From the NCBI GenBank assembly GCA_033675265.1, contig JAUJYZ010000492.1, positions 1 through 64,000 on the forward strand: 64,000 bases of DNA, read 5' to 3'. Source of the stretch: Actinostola sp. cb2023. Taxonomy: Eukaryota > Cnidaria > Anthozoa > Actiniaria > Actinostolidae. Below, piece by piece: positions 1 to 11,700 of this stretch (the first letter of the stretch is position 1; each line of letters opens with the position of its first letter). The translations under genes and the position numbers were made by a program. The notes under the pieces are model-generated. The model saw nothing but the letters and a program-made list of their open reading frames with translations. It had not been told where the DNA came from and did not search any database.

Positions 1-900
1 ACTAACTACTAATTAGTACTAAATAGTACTGATGAAACAATAGAAAACAATGGAGATAACACTATTTAGTACTATTTAGTAATAGTACTATTTCACGGGA
101 CATATGGTTTGCACTCTATATGCCTTCTTAAATATTTTCTGTATTGTTAGATTGTCCCATGTTGTCATAGATTTTTTTTGACTAGAATTTGTGGTTCACT
201 TTTGTAAGAGAAATTATTATTACCAACATACATCACTCGACTATTTTCTCCGAAGCGCTCAGGGCAAATAATCGCCAGGACTTCTCGCTGGATGTACCAT
301 ATATTACCACATACATCAATCGACTATTTCTCCGAAAGCGCTCAGGGCAAATAAATCGGCAGGATTTCTCGCTGGATGTACCAATATATAGAGAAATATA
401 TTACAACATACATCACTCGACTATTTCTCACCACATTATCGATTGTATATGTGAGAAGCAAGTAACATCCAGCAGCTGTGGGAAAAGAACTGACTTGCTG
501 CAGTGTGCTGCCTTGTTCACAGACGCACCGTCCTTCATTGCCGCTAATAGAGCTTCCGGGCTGGATCGAGAAATCAACGGCCAGGGCTTGTATCAAGCAT
601 TGGGCAAGCTCGTTAGCCTTTAAGCTTTTTGCTAATACTTGAAGTCTGACAAGCCTTTGTTGGGACATTCCAATGACTGTCTACCAAAGCGCACGACGAT
701 AGCTAAAGCTTCACCTAAACGAGTGCTGCCGTCAAAGATGGCGAAACGGCCCCTTCACTTGAGATAGTTCTGATTTTCCCAGCGTTCTCTTTTTCTTTTG
801 CAAGAACGGAAGGCACTAACTCTCTTAGGTGACTCCGACGCAGGCCCGTAGCCAGGATTTTTTGTGGTGTGGTTTGTCTAACCTCTCAAAGGAGCTTCAG
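1..900. other. Repeat-rich left edge, probably a NIPBL intron
   Basis: No exon is supported here. The first ~105 bases are an imperfect inverted repeat built on tagtactatttag; a related sequence recurs near 49690-49800. Positions ~230-425 hold a degenerate tandem repeat of roughly 80 bases, in two full copies and one partial copy, containing gcgctcagggcaaataa and ctcgctggatgtacca. The polypyrimidine-poor stretch ending ggagcttcag at 900 is taken as the acceptor of the first visible NIPBL exon, so the region is probably intron, but no upstream exon is visible to prove it. Confidence 0.5.
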
Positions 901-3900
901 TTGTGTATTCCGAAATTGGTAATCACAAAAATTAAGGAAAGAAGAGGTTCTAAGGAAATAGAGACCCATAGTGTCAGAACAGTGATGCCTGGAGATGAAG
1001 ATGAAACATTTGATGAAGAAAAAAAGAGAGAAGATCTAGTGAAGATATTGAAAAACAGAGTGATGCTGAGTTTTGAAAAAGGTACAGTTTGGACAAAAAG
1101 AGCAACATGCTTGCTTAGATCTGCAATGATCTGCAAGTGTATGGCGGCACGTGACCCTGCAATAGCCTGGGTACCCCGCAGCATGGAGCGTGAACTACTG
1201 CCAGCACATGGAGCTTTCACACTTGAATACGGTTGAACATTGCATGACTCTGAAATAGCGCGACCGGAGCGCTAGCCTGTGTGCTCCACAGTTGAGTTGA
1301 GTTCAGTTTAGTTGAGCTCCACAGCTTCACTAAGCCATAGTTTATTGTTATTTTTTTTTATATAGGCCTATGGTGTGGTGTAGCTGCTGTTTAACCAGCA
1401 CAATTCTCTAATAAATATCATTATATAAACATAAGATTGTAATATGTTTACATGTAGTTCGACCAAAGAAGAAAAAGAAAGCTAAAGCTAAGACAATTCA
1501 AGATCCAGTAGATGATGATGGTGAGTTTCAATGGGGAAGTTTGCAGGTGCTTGCGCGACATTTTTAAATTTTAATCCAACAAAAACAAAAATATAATATT
1601 TGAAAAGAGCACACCAAAGTTAGCAAAAAATTGAAATTTTGAAGTAATTTCGATGAATAGAGCAAAAAATTATGGGTGACTAAAGTTTGATTTTTTCATA
1701 AGAAGAAAACGCATGGTGGTGGGCAAAAAAAGCCAACAATTTTTGCTCACTTTGGTGTGCTCTTTTCAAATATTATATTTTTGTTTTTGTTGGATTAAAA
1801 ATTTAAAATGTCACACAAGGCCCTGAAAACTCCCATTGTAAGAATTGTAATCCTTTATAGTTGTTCCTGCATCCACTGAAAGGTTTTCCTATTCAGAATT
1901 ACATCAAAAATTATTCAAATATATTGAAAGATTGTCACCACTTGCCCATATATTGTACAGTAAATCAGGAAACCAGCTGCTTGGTTTTTAGCCTGTTAGG
2001 GTGTTGTCTGTGCCTGAGGGGAGGATGGTGGGCACCCAGACTTTAACAAAACACTAAGTACATCTGTAAATGAGGGTTTATCACATAATTTCAAAACTTA
2101 TAGGACAAAAAAATAGATTATCATAGCTGGAAAGAGCTCGTTGAAATTAGTTAAAAATGTGAAGTTTGGAAAAGATTGCTCCACAAATTACGAAGATATG
2201 AATTTTTCAAAAATCGAAATTTTGTATGAAAACCTTTGTTGGAGGCAAGAGTTGCCTCCAAGCCGTAATTTCCAAAGGTTTTCATATAAAATTTCGATTT
2301 TTGAAAATTCATATCTTTCGTAATTTGTGGAGCGATCTTTTCCAAACTTCACATTTTTGTCCTATGAGTTTTGAAATTACATGATAAACCCTCATTGTGC
2401 TTGATTACATTAAATGCATTTATTCAATTTCAGATATCATGGAGACTGCAACTTTTAAGAGATTTGCTACTGCCCTGGAGAATTTATTTGAATTTGATGA
2501 TGAATGTGGGGTATCTTATGTGACTGAAATAGGTCAGTTTCTGTTTTGGGATTCCTGTGGGTTTAAAAAAGCACAGGCATCCCATCAAATGGTATACATC
2601 AATTTTTTATTAGTCTGGATTGGGAATGGTTGGCATCTACACTCTCAGCAATGCTCTCCTAATTCAGACACAGGGTCACTGTATATTATCTGAATAATGT
2701 TCTCTTTAAAAAAATTCAGATGATGAAGTGCCCGCTCGGAGACTCTCGCTTCAAGAACAGAAATATCTGACCTCTACACAAGAGACTGCAAAACTCAAGT
2801 CATTAAATTTTTGTACATCAAGTATGTATATTTAATGCAATACTTTAAACATACGCCTCTTGTAAATGTAAGAAACTTTCAGGTATTTCAACTCAGAATG
2901 CAGCTTATTTGCTCATGTTTTTTTTGGTGTTTATGGTACATTTGATAGTTTTGTTAGATTATATGTTGTACATGGCATACGTCACTAAAGGCATCCTTGA
3001 ATTGGGCGAGTGATTGCTACAATGCAATGGATTACATCTTATTTGCAGGTCCCTAGTGATCAGCTTATGAGGTTAATCTCAATTATGGAACGGCACATAA
3101 GGGATGGTCTTCTGCTGAAGCTAAGTGGTGATCAGGTATAACGGAAATTGATACACATGTTATGTAATGTTGTATAATCAAGGGATAATTTATGTATATA
3201 TACAGTCAATGTCATTAAGGTTGTCCACCTCGGAAAGCACATTACATTTTGCCACATTTACACATTCGCAACATCACGTGTATATTCGTTTTGCGCTTGT
3301 GGAACCCAGAGTCAATAGATTCAGTAGAATGCTGCGTCCTTATACAGAAGATTTCAGGTGGAGAGTGTATTTTAGCGCTTGTAAAAGTGCAAATGTGTAA
3401 ATGTGCTTTTCCGAAGTGGACAACCTTAATGACATTGACTGTATATATATATATTTTTTTCTTCTTCAAAGTTATATCATTTATATTTCCATTTTTTATT
3501 TTATTTTTTATTTTTTTATTTATATTATTTATATTATTATTGCATACCATTGTAATGCGCATTTGAATTTTTTTACGATTCATATTTTGCGCAATATAAA
3601 TGAATAAATTATTATTATTATTATCATTCTCTGTTATTATCAAATTTATATGTGTGTTCATAGGAAGACGATGAGGAACTGAAGTTGTGGCGAGATTTAT
3701 GCCTAGATAGAATGATACGAGCTGTGGAATCATCTCTTGTGGTGTTAAATGTGTTGACAGCACCGGATGTACCCAAGCAGCTGTATTTGGAAGAAGTCAT
3801 TGAGAGAATCATAAGACTTATCAAGTTTCATTTGACCAATAATGTTTTCCCTGAATATGATCCTGTATATAGAGATCCTGAATCTAAAGGTAGGTATCAT

Positions 3901-4298
3901 CTTGCTACAGTCCTGTATGTACATTTACATCCCCAATATTTGTTTTAACCATCAGAATCGAGAATTCTCCTGTATCAAGACACTCTACTGTCCTGATATT
4001 CTACAGTATCAGGACACTGTCCTGATATTATATATCACGGACAGTTTGGTTAAAATGTGGTTCTAAATAAGAAACCATTGTATTTTTATATTACTTCTGG
4101 TCATTTTAAGGGAAAATATGTTTCATTCAAAAGATAAATAAACGTTTTGAACAAACTGCGAACGATTGAACTTTTCCCACCACTTCTCAAACTCACGGAC
4201 GCGTGCCGACAATATGCTAATAAGTTTGTATTTTGAATAGATCGTCCTCAATGTTTTTAGTGAAATTCTTTCATTTCGGCGAAAAACAGTGGGAGGAG

Positions 4299-4351
<53 letters not shown>

Positions 4352-5489
4352 TTACTCGTTAGGTCTTGCCATGGGTATTTTGGCTCGACTACGTCTCGCC
4401 AAAATACGAACCATGGGCTCGACCTAACTCGCCCTGATATTTCGCCGAATCGAACCAAAATTGCCTGATTATATATAAACACTGTACATGCTTGTCATAG
4501 GTTTATACAAGCTTTTTTTTTTATGCTTGGACCTACCACCGCAAAGTGGTTTGCTATGGTGTGTGTTAGGGACTCGAAGAGTAAATAGGCAAAAAATCAC
4601 TTACTGGAAAGTTTTTGTTTTGGCAACTAGCTACGTTGCGACAACGATACCATCGGTCTTCATCAGGCAACTTATGAGATGTCATGCAAAGTGGTTACTT
4701 TGTGTGACAAATGGTGTGGAGCGCCTTGCAGCACTCAATCCCACACCAAAGTCACAATACAGGGACTAAAGGAGGCCTTCTGTAAAAGGGTGGAATGACC
4801 ATCTCTGAACAGAAAAGAGAGCCTGTGTTTTCCAACTCTCCCATGCGTGGGATAGAGCACTACAAGGCGTCCGTGCCATTTGTCACATGAAGTAAATGTT
4901 GCGTGACAACTCATCAGTTGTCCTGATGAAGACAGATGGTTGCAACATAGCTAGTTACTAAACCAAAACTGTTCAGTACAATAATAATAGAGTCGTTTTT
5001 CGTATGGTGGTGAAACCTACGGCACGGAGTTACAGTCACGGTACGGAATCGAAGACATTGTATTCAACCAATCACAGCGTGCAAATTCATCGCTCAACCA
5101 ATCAGAATGCTTGGATACCACATGATCATGGCACAATACCGTCACTGTACGGCACGAACCATACCGGAACTACTTCCCACTCCTACGAAAACGACTCTTG
5201 ATTTATCTTCATTACATTTTGCTGACTGGATGATGATAAAATCCATTCTCAATTTGAATACTTGTTTATTTTATTATTACATGTATTTATTTATCCACAC
5301 TGTGTTTTCATTCTTTTTTTTCCCCCTGCATAGATTCCACTGTTTTTATTTCCAAGTCAAAGAGGTCTAAAAGCACACTTTCCCAATTTCGACTTCTCAC
5401 TTCATTCTACAACAAGATGTGTGAGTTGGTGTCTCAATTGGGTGATCTTGTTGGACATTCAATCTCTCACTGACACATCCATTTTACAG
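901..5489 (+). CDS. NIPBL: NIPBL / Nipped-B (Scc2) cohesin loader, internal exons only
   Basis: Seven exons encode part of the cohesin-loading factor NIPBL, which with MAU2 loads cohesin on chromatin. Exons: 901-1069 (weak donor), 1458-1520, 2434-2532, 2720-2821, 3049-3135, 3664-3889 and 5334-5489. Recognition comes from the stretches TFKRFATALENLFEFDD, DDEVPARR, LMRLISIMERHIRDG, LWRDLCLDRMIRAVESS, FHLTNNVFPEYDPVYR and LLTSFYNKMCELVSQL, which run in the same order and spacing as the vertebrate protein just before its HEAT repeats. Splice phases match at most junctions. Two single-base surpluses break the frame: one in the T5 run near 2810 (one T fewer gives phase 0 with donor CAA|GTATGT) and one G near 5451, after which LDIQSLTDTSILQ reads in the next frame. 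The N-terminal part lies left of the window. The HEAT-repeat half should follow 5489 but is absent. The family is certain; whether this is a live gene, a fragment or a misjoined contig is open. Confidence 0.88.
1526..1838. repeat. Foldback element in NIPBL intron
   Basis: An inverted repeat with arms of about 80 bases: the left arm contains atttttaaattttaatccaac and aaaagagcacacca, and the right arm is its reverse complement ending tgtcacacaaggccctg. It begins about 6 nt inside the 5' splice site at 1521. No coding capacity is seen, so it is MITE-like. Confidence 0.75.
2072..2396. repeat. Foldback element in NIPBL intron
   Basis: A long near-perfect inverted repeat with arms of about 160 bases (terminus aatgagggtttatcacat, matched by tgataaaccctcatt) closes on a short loop near 2240-2265. 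It lies entirely within the intron between exons ending 1520 and starting 2434. A transcript would fold into a long hairpin. Confidence 0.8.
3545..3630. repeat. Repeat tail with ATT microsatellite
   Basis: The motif aatgcgcatttgaat, followed by ttgcgcaatataaatgaataaa and an ATT run, recurs in opposite orientation at 15205-15290. This is the pattern of a short dispersed element, perhaps a non-LTR 3' end with a simple-repeat tail. It sits in the NIPBL intron before exon 3664. Confidence 0.5.
4301..4350. repeat. Poly-G tract of about 48 bases
   Basis: An almost uninterrupted G run in a NIPBL intron, flanked by gggaggaggg. Its length is probably polymorphic and poorly resolved by sequencing. It is a potential G-quadruplex on the coding strand. 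Confidence 0.9.
4990..5198. repeat. TIR element, gagtcgttttcg family, copy 1
   Basis: The element starts gagtcgttttcgtatg and ends with its inverse complement, cgaaaacgactc. Inside are ccaatcacagcg and ccaatcagaatgcttgg. The same termini recur at 41629-41751, 42885-43077, 46410-46836, 59622-59780 and singly at 61770. It is non-coding and lies in the last NIPBL intron. Confidence 0.85.
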
Positions 5490-6895
5490 GTGAGAAAAGA
5501 ACCATGTGATGTACTCTAACTTTAGACACCAGGCCCGAGTCTGTGAAAGTCTGCTTAATGCTGAGCTGGATGAAACCTTAAACATGTCTCTTGATCTCTA
5601 CTCTTTTCCGGTTATTTCCGTGATTTAAATTCTCTGTATTTTCTACTGTTTACGGAATAAACTAATATTTTCCAAGTAAATGAGGTTTGTTAATATGAAA
5701 ATCTATCATACATGTCAGTTTTTAAATCCTCAAAGATGAGCTAGCCTGCAAATTTATAAAGTTTAACAATCGGCAATACAAAGCCCTGGAAGTTAGGACA
5801 TCATCTACAATCAATCAAAAGCAGGAACATTCATCATCATCATCTAGCTAGACAACATGCACCTCAGTTTGCTCCTATCTTAACTTGGCAACACAACATT
5901 GGGTTTTTTGATATGTACAGTGGGAATCTCTATAATGCCAGAAAAAAGTGTCGTAATATAGAGGTGTCCGTAATGTAGAGGTGTCCATAATATCTATTAA
6001 TGTCACTTCTCACAGTATTTAATAACCACCCATTATTACACATCAAAAAAACAGTACACATATTTTTGTGCATATAATTGGGGGAATGAGCCCAACTGAT
6101 TGCGTGGCAAGCCTGGCGTGACGACTCCCTTAGTGCAAAAACATAACAACAAACATGACCTTTTAAAGCCTCACTCATCTCCCCAGCACTCCGCGTGCTG
6201 GATCGCGACAAGGGTATTGGCAGGTCGAACGCAATGACGTACCAATGGACGTCACTATAGCATGCTAACCAGCTAGCAAAATACGCTTGCGGGAAAGTCG
6301 CCAGACAGGACTTAACCGCCAACCGAAGGGGTAACCCAGTTATTAGGCACTGTACATTTACCCACACTCGTATGCGCACCTTAATTCACGGTATTACTAA
6401 CCAATATATACATCGCTGACCGACAAGATGGCTACTGTACATTTACCCACACTACTATGCGCACCTTATTATTCAGTATTACTAACCAATATATACATCG
6501 CTGACCGACAAGATGGCTAACTGTACATTTACCCACACTCTTATGGCGCACCTTATTCAGTATTACTAACCAATATATACATCGCTGACCACAAGATGGC
6601 TACTGTACATTTACCCACACTCTTATGCGCACTTATTCAGTATTACTAACCATATATTATTCAGTATAGCGTACTACATGTAGTTGTAGTTCACATTTTG
6701 AACAACAATTTTATAACTACTTGAACAGAGTTAAGAGTGACCTGAATATCCTACAACAAAGCAAGAGTAATTACGCCACCTATCTATGTAATCGTATTAT
6801 ACGAGTGTAATCTTACAACCAGTCAAATAATAAATATCAACTACAATATTGAAAGCTAATAACAAGATCTAAAAACATAGGGTTGATGTACATAC
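5490..6895. other. Repeat-rich gap between two truncated genes
   Basis: No exon of NIPBL (+) or BLTP2 (-) could be found here. About 6345-6660 holds four copies of a roughly 84-base tandem unit containing ctgtacatttacccacactc and atatatacatcgctgac. The remainder is unique AT-rich sequence in which nothing is recognised. Confidence 0.6.
6345..6660. repeat. Four-copy ~84-bp tandem repeat
   Basis: The block ctgtacatttacccacac ... caatatatacatcgctgacc ... caagatggct repeats with starts near 6350, 6434, 6520 and 6602, with small indels between copies. It lies exactly between the truncated NIPBL and BLTP2 genes. Confidence 0.85.
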
Positions 6896-8215
6896 AGCAG
6901 AGATGATTCCTTCCAGTGGATCAAGTGATGCTTCTATCACTACTCCACCAGTGAACTTGGCTAGAGTGTCCAATACACCACTATCAGTAACCTAACAACG
7001 AGATTGTGTACAAGTAGTCAATAAGAATAAGAATAAGAATAAGAATAAGAATAAGAATAAGAATAAGAATAAGAATAAGATTAAGATTAAGAATAAAGAA
7101 TAAGAATAAGAATAAGATTAAGAATAAGATTAAGATTAAGAATAAGAATAAGAATAAGAATTTAAGAATAAGAATAAGAATAAGAATAAGAATAAGAATA
7201 AGAATAAGAATAAGAATAAGAATAAGAATAAGAATAAGAATAAGAATAAGAATAAGAATAAGAATAAGAATAAGAATAAGAATAAGAATAAGAATAAGAA
7301 TAAGAATAAGAATAAGAATAAGAATAGTAGTAGTACTAGTAGTAGTCGCCGTCATTGTCATCAACATCTTTATTTTACGTGGGTTACAAATACAGCAAAT
7401 ACAGGGTTGGTTTCCAATTTGGCCCACAAAAGTTAGCAGCAATCAAAGTAGTACATAACCAACACTTTTGCATGAGGTCTTATCAGTACTCTGATGGTAA
7501 TCAAGTCCATAGGAAGATCAGCACATTGCATCCATAGCAACCCACTATTACATGTACATGTAGCTCTCCAGTAACATTCTCATGGCAACCACCTTTTGAT
7601 CTTCGCAATGAGGTATCCTTAGGAAACAAAACCACCCCTAGCAACCAATCCTTGGTAACTAATGTTTTCTAAATACATGGGTTAACTACTCACTGTTGTT
7701 ATTGTGGTATCAATTGTGGTTGCTGATAATACAGAATTTAAACTAGAAAGACAAGAAAAGGTAATAAGCCAGTCATATGTAAAATACTGCATTGTAACTG
7801 AATATCTTAAATCTGTTTTGCAGACTCAATTTCTTAAGCTCGCCGAACATAACCGCTAATAAGTTTCCAATATGCATTATCCATTGTACTTCTGAACCAA
7901 CCAATCAAAAGCAACTTTCCATATTCTGAAAAGTTGCTGTGATTGGTCAATCGCTAGAGCAGCTTCTATTGTATGATGTCACCATGTGCATATTGGAAAC
8001 TAATTAGTCTGCAATTCAAGTCTGCAAAGCAGGCTACTGAATATCTAGACTAACCTTCTTCCAGCGGGGTTTGCCAGTAGCTCAAGTCCACTCTGCAGTT
8101 GACATTTAATGCGCTTATCCTGAGGTAGCCTTAACACAAGGCAAACATCACAAAAGGAAATGGCCACATACTAAATAGAAGAGAAAACATGGTTGCTATG
8201 AATAACTATGGGATT

Positions 8216-8277
<62 letters not shown>

Positions 8278-8288
8278 TAATAATAATT

Positions 8289-8349
<61 letters not shown>

Positions 8350-8362
8350 AATAATAATAATT

Positions 8363-8393
<31 letters not shown>

Positions 8394-8455
8394 TAATAAT
8401 GATGATGATGATGATGATGATGAATAATAATTAATAATTAATAATAATAATAATA

Positions 8456-8499
<44 letters not shown>

Positions 8500-8584
8500 A
8501 ATAATAATTAATAATGATGATGATGATGATGATGATATGATAATAATAATAATTAATAAATTAATAATAATAATAATAATAATA

Positions 8585-8619
<35 letters not shown>

Positions 8620-8728
8620 AATAATAATTAATAATGATGATGATGATGATAATAATAATAATTAATAATTAATAATAATAATAATAATAATTAATGATGA
8701 TGATGATGATGATGATGATGATAATAAT

Positions 8729-8759
<31 letters not shown>

Positions 8760-11700
8760 TAATAATAATAATAATAATGATGATGATAATATCATCATCA
8801 TCATCACAATAGTCCAGGATTTCTTCATATGTGCTATGCTATACATACTGTCATGCCTGTGAAATGACCGTCTGTCGTAGTTTGTTCACTCATTCTCACC
8901 TGACATAATAGATTGATGATCTGAGATACTCTCTCTTTGTGTGCTGTCACTGGAGAAAAAAAGAAACTGTAGATCAGTGTACATGTATGTATGTTTACAA
9001 CACAGAAATTATTTGTACAGTATATAGAAAACAAATCTGTCAATTTCCCTGTAACCAGACCAAAATCTACTGAGTCAGAAGTCCTAGGGTGATGTCATTG
9101 TAATAAAGAAACAGATATACGCTGATCACTAACAGAAGGCTGTGTTAGAAGGGATGGGTGATAGGAGGGAAGGATGGTAGGAGGGATGGGTGGTAGGAGG
9201 GCTGAGTGGTAGGAGGGAAGGATGGTAGGAGGGATGGGTGATAGGAGGGATGAGTGATAGGAGGGAAGGATGGTAGGAGGGATGGGTGGTAGGAAGGATG
9301 GGTGGTAGGAGAGATGGGTGATAGTAGGGAAGGATGGTAGGAGGGATGGGTGGTAGGAGGGATGGGTGGTAGGAGGGATGGGTGGTAGGAGGGATGGGTG
9401 GTAGTAGGGATGGGTGGTAGGAGGGATGGGTGGTAGGAGGGTGCTGGGGTAGGAGGGATGGGTGGTAGGAGGATGGGTAGTAGGAGGGAGGCTGTGGTAG
9501 GAGAGATGGGTGGTAGGAGGGATGGGTGGTAGGAGGGAGGCTGTGGTAGGAGGATGGGTGGTAGGAGGGAGGCTGTGGTGGGAGGGAGGCTGTGGTAGGA
9601 GGGATGGGTGGTAGGAGGTAGGAGGGAGGCTGTGGTAGGAGGGATGGATGGTAGGAGGGAGGCTGTGGTGGGAGGGAGGCTGTGGTAGGAGGGATGGGTG
9701 GTAGGAGGGATGGGTGGTAGGAGGGAGGCTGGTGGTGGGAGGCAGGCCTGTGTGGTAGGAGGGATGGGTGGTAGGAGGGATGGGTGGTAGGAGGGATGGG
9801 TGGTAGGAGGGAGGCTGTGGTAGGAGGGATGGGTGGTAGGAGGGATGGGTGGTAGGAGGGAGGCTGTGGTAGGAGGGATGGGTGGTAGGAGGAGGATGGG
9901 TGGTAAGAGGGAGGCTGTGGTGGGAGGGAGGATGGTGGTAGGAGGGATGGGTGGTAGGAGGGATGGGTGGTAGGAGAGAGGCTGTGGTAGGAGAGATGGA
10001 TGGTAGGAGGGGCTGGGTGGGAGGGAGGCTGTGCTAGGAAGGATGGGTGGTAGGAGGGAGGGGTGGTAGGAGGGAGGCTGTGGTGGGAGGGATGGGTGGT
10101 AGGAGGATGGGTGGTAAGAGGGATGAGTGGTAGGAGAGAGGCTGTGGTAGGAGGGATGGGTGGTAGGAGGGAGGCTGTGGTGGTGGGAGGGAGGCTGTGC
10201 TAGGAGCAATGGGTGGTAGGAGGGATGAGTGGTAGGAGAGAGGCTGTGGTAGGAGGGATGGGTGGTAGGAGGGAGGCTGTGGTGGGAGGGAGGCTGTGAT
10301 AGGAGGGATGGGTGGTAAGAGGGAGGCTGTGATAGGAGGATGGGTGGTAGTAGGAGCCCTGGATGGGTGGTAGGAGGGATGGGTGGTAGGAGAGGTGGGT
10401 GGTAGGAGGGAGGCTGTGGTAGGAGGGATGGGTGGTAGGAGAGAGGCTGTGATAGGAGTGGTGGGGAAAGGCTGTGTAGGAGGGGTGGGTGGTAGGAGGA
10501 GGCTGTGGTAGGAGGGATGGGTGGTAGGAGGAGGGAGGTTGTGGTAGGAAGGATGGGTGGTAGGAGGGATGGGTAGTAAGAGGGATGGGTGGTAGGAGGG
10601 ATGGTGGTAGGAGGGATGGATGGTAGGAGGGATGGGTGGTAAGGAGAGGGAGGCTGTGGTAGGAGGGATGGGTGGTAAGAGGGAGGGGTGGTAGGGGGGA
10701 GGCTGTGGTAGGAGGTTAGGTGGTAGGGGGGAGGCTGTGGTAGGAGGGATGGGTGGTAGGAGAGAGGCTGTGCTAGGAGGGATGGGTGGTAGGAGGGAGG
10801 CTGTGTTAGGAGGGATCATCATTCCTCATCATACACTGAACATGAACATGTACTGTATGAACATGTAGTAATCACTCACTAAATGAACTTGACTGTTTTG
10901 TTTTCACTTTAGGTTTCACTTCTTGTGAACCAACAACATCTTGTAGAAACTCTGTTTTCCCAAACAGAATGGTAAAGAGTTTTCTAAACAAACGTACAAT
11001 GCATATGTATTAAGTAAACATTATACAATTCATCTATACAGTCGCTAAAACAACCATTCTAGTTTGGTATAAATTATTATACATGTATGTAATAGCATGA
11101 CATGAGGGTGATTAGTGATTAAATTTCCACGAAAGCCGAGGGAGGTTTTGTCGGAGTCCCGACACCATAGTCTACCCTCCTACCATCCATCCCTCCTACC
11201 ATCCATCGCGGAAGGACTTTTACAAATCCTCCCAAGGCTGAGGGGACATTTAATCACTAATCACCCAAAATGTCATGCTATTACTTTGTAAATGATTATG
11301 ATTACCGAAGAAATAATAGTCATCTTGGTCACAAATCATAGCGGAGACACACTGTTAAAGTTGACCAAGCGAAAAAAAACACACTTCATGGAGTGCTAGC
11401 ATAATTATAAACAATGGGTTAAAGGCAAGAAATAAAGAGTTCTAAGATTTTAGTCTGGAAAAGAAAGAATTTCAGGTTTTGGAGATGCTCTACTGCTCAT
11501 GCGCAGAGTCGAGGACATCGTATCCCACATGTGACTCTTGAGTTTCATGGAGTAGAACCTGCTTTCAGATTAAAGAGAATTTGGACTGAGTGGTATTGCC
11601 TCTACTCTGTCCAAGGTCCCAATGATTGTTATATGAGGGATAAGAACTCATGAATACTCATGAGGGACGATTACAGTAGTTCTAATCGTCCCTCATTATA

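Noticed and set aside
7018..7442. Leu-Ile alternating membrane-like protein on the minus strand
   Set aside because: Translation of the aagaat hexamer repeat.
9145..10822. Long proline/serine/histidine-rich reading frames on the minus strand
   Set aside because: They are translations of the 16-bp minisatellite with no start context, domains or splice support.
10911..10971. Plus-strand exon VSLLVNQQHLVETLFSQTE with good splice sites as the next NIPBL exon
   Set aside because: It does not match the expected NIPBL sequence after SILQ, and the minus strand of the same DNA gives a BLTP2 exon whose phases fit the following exon.
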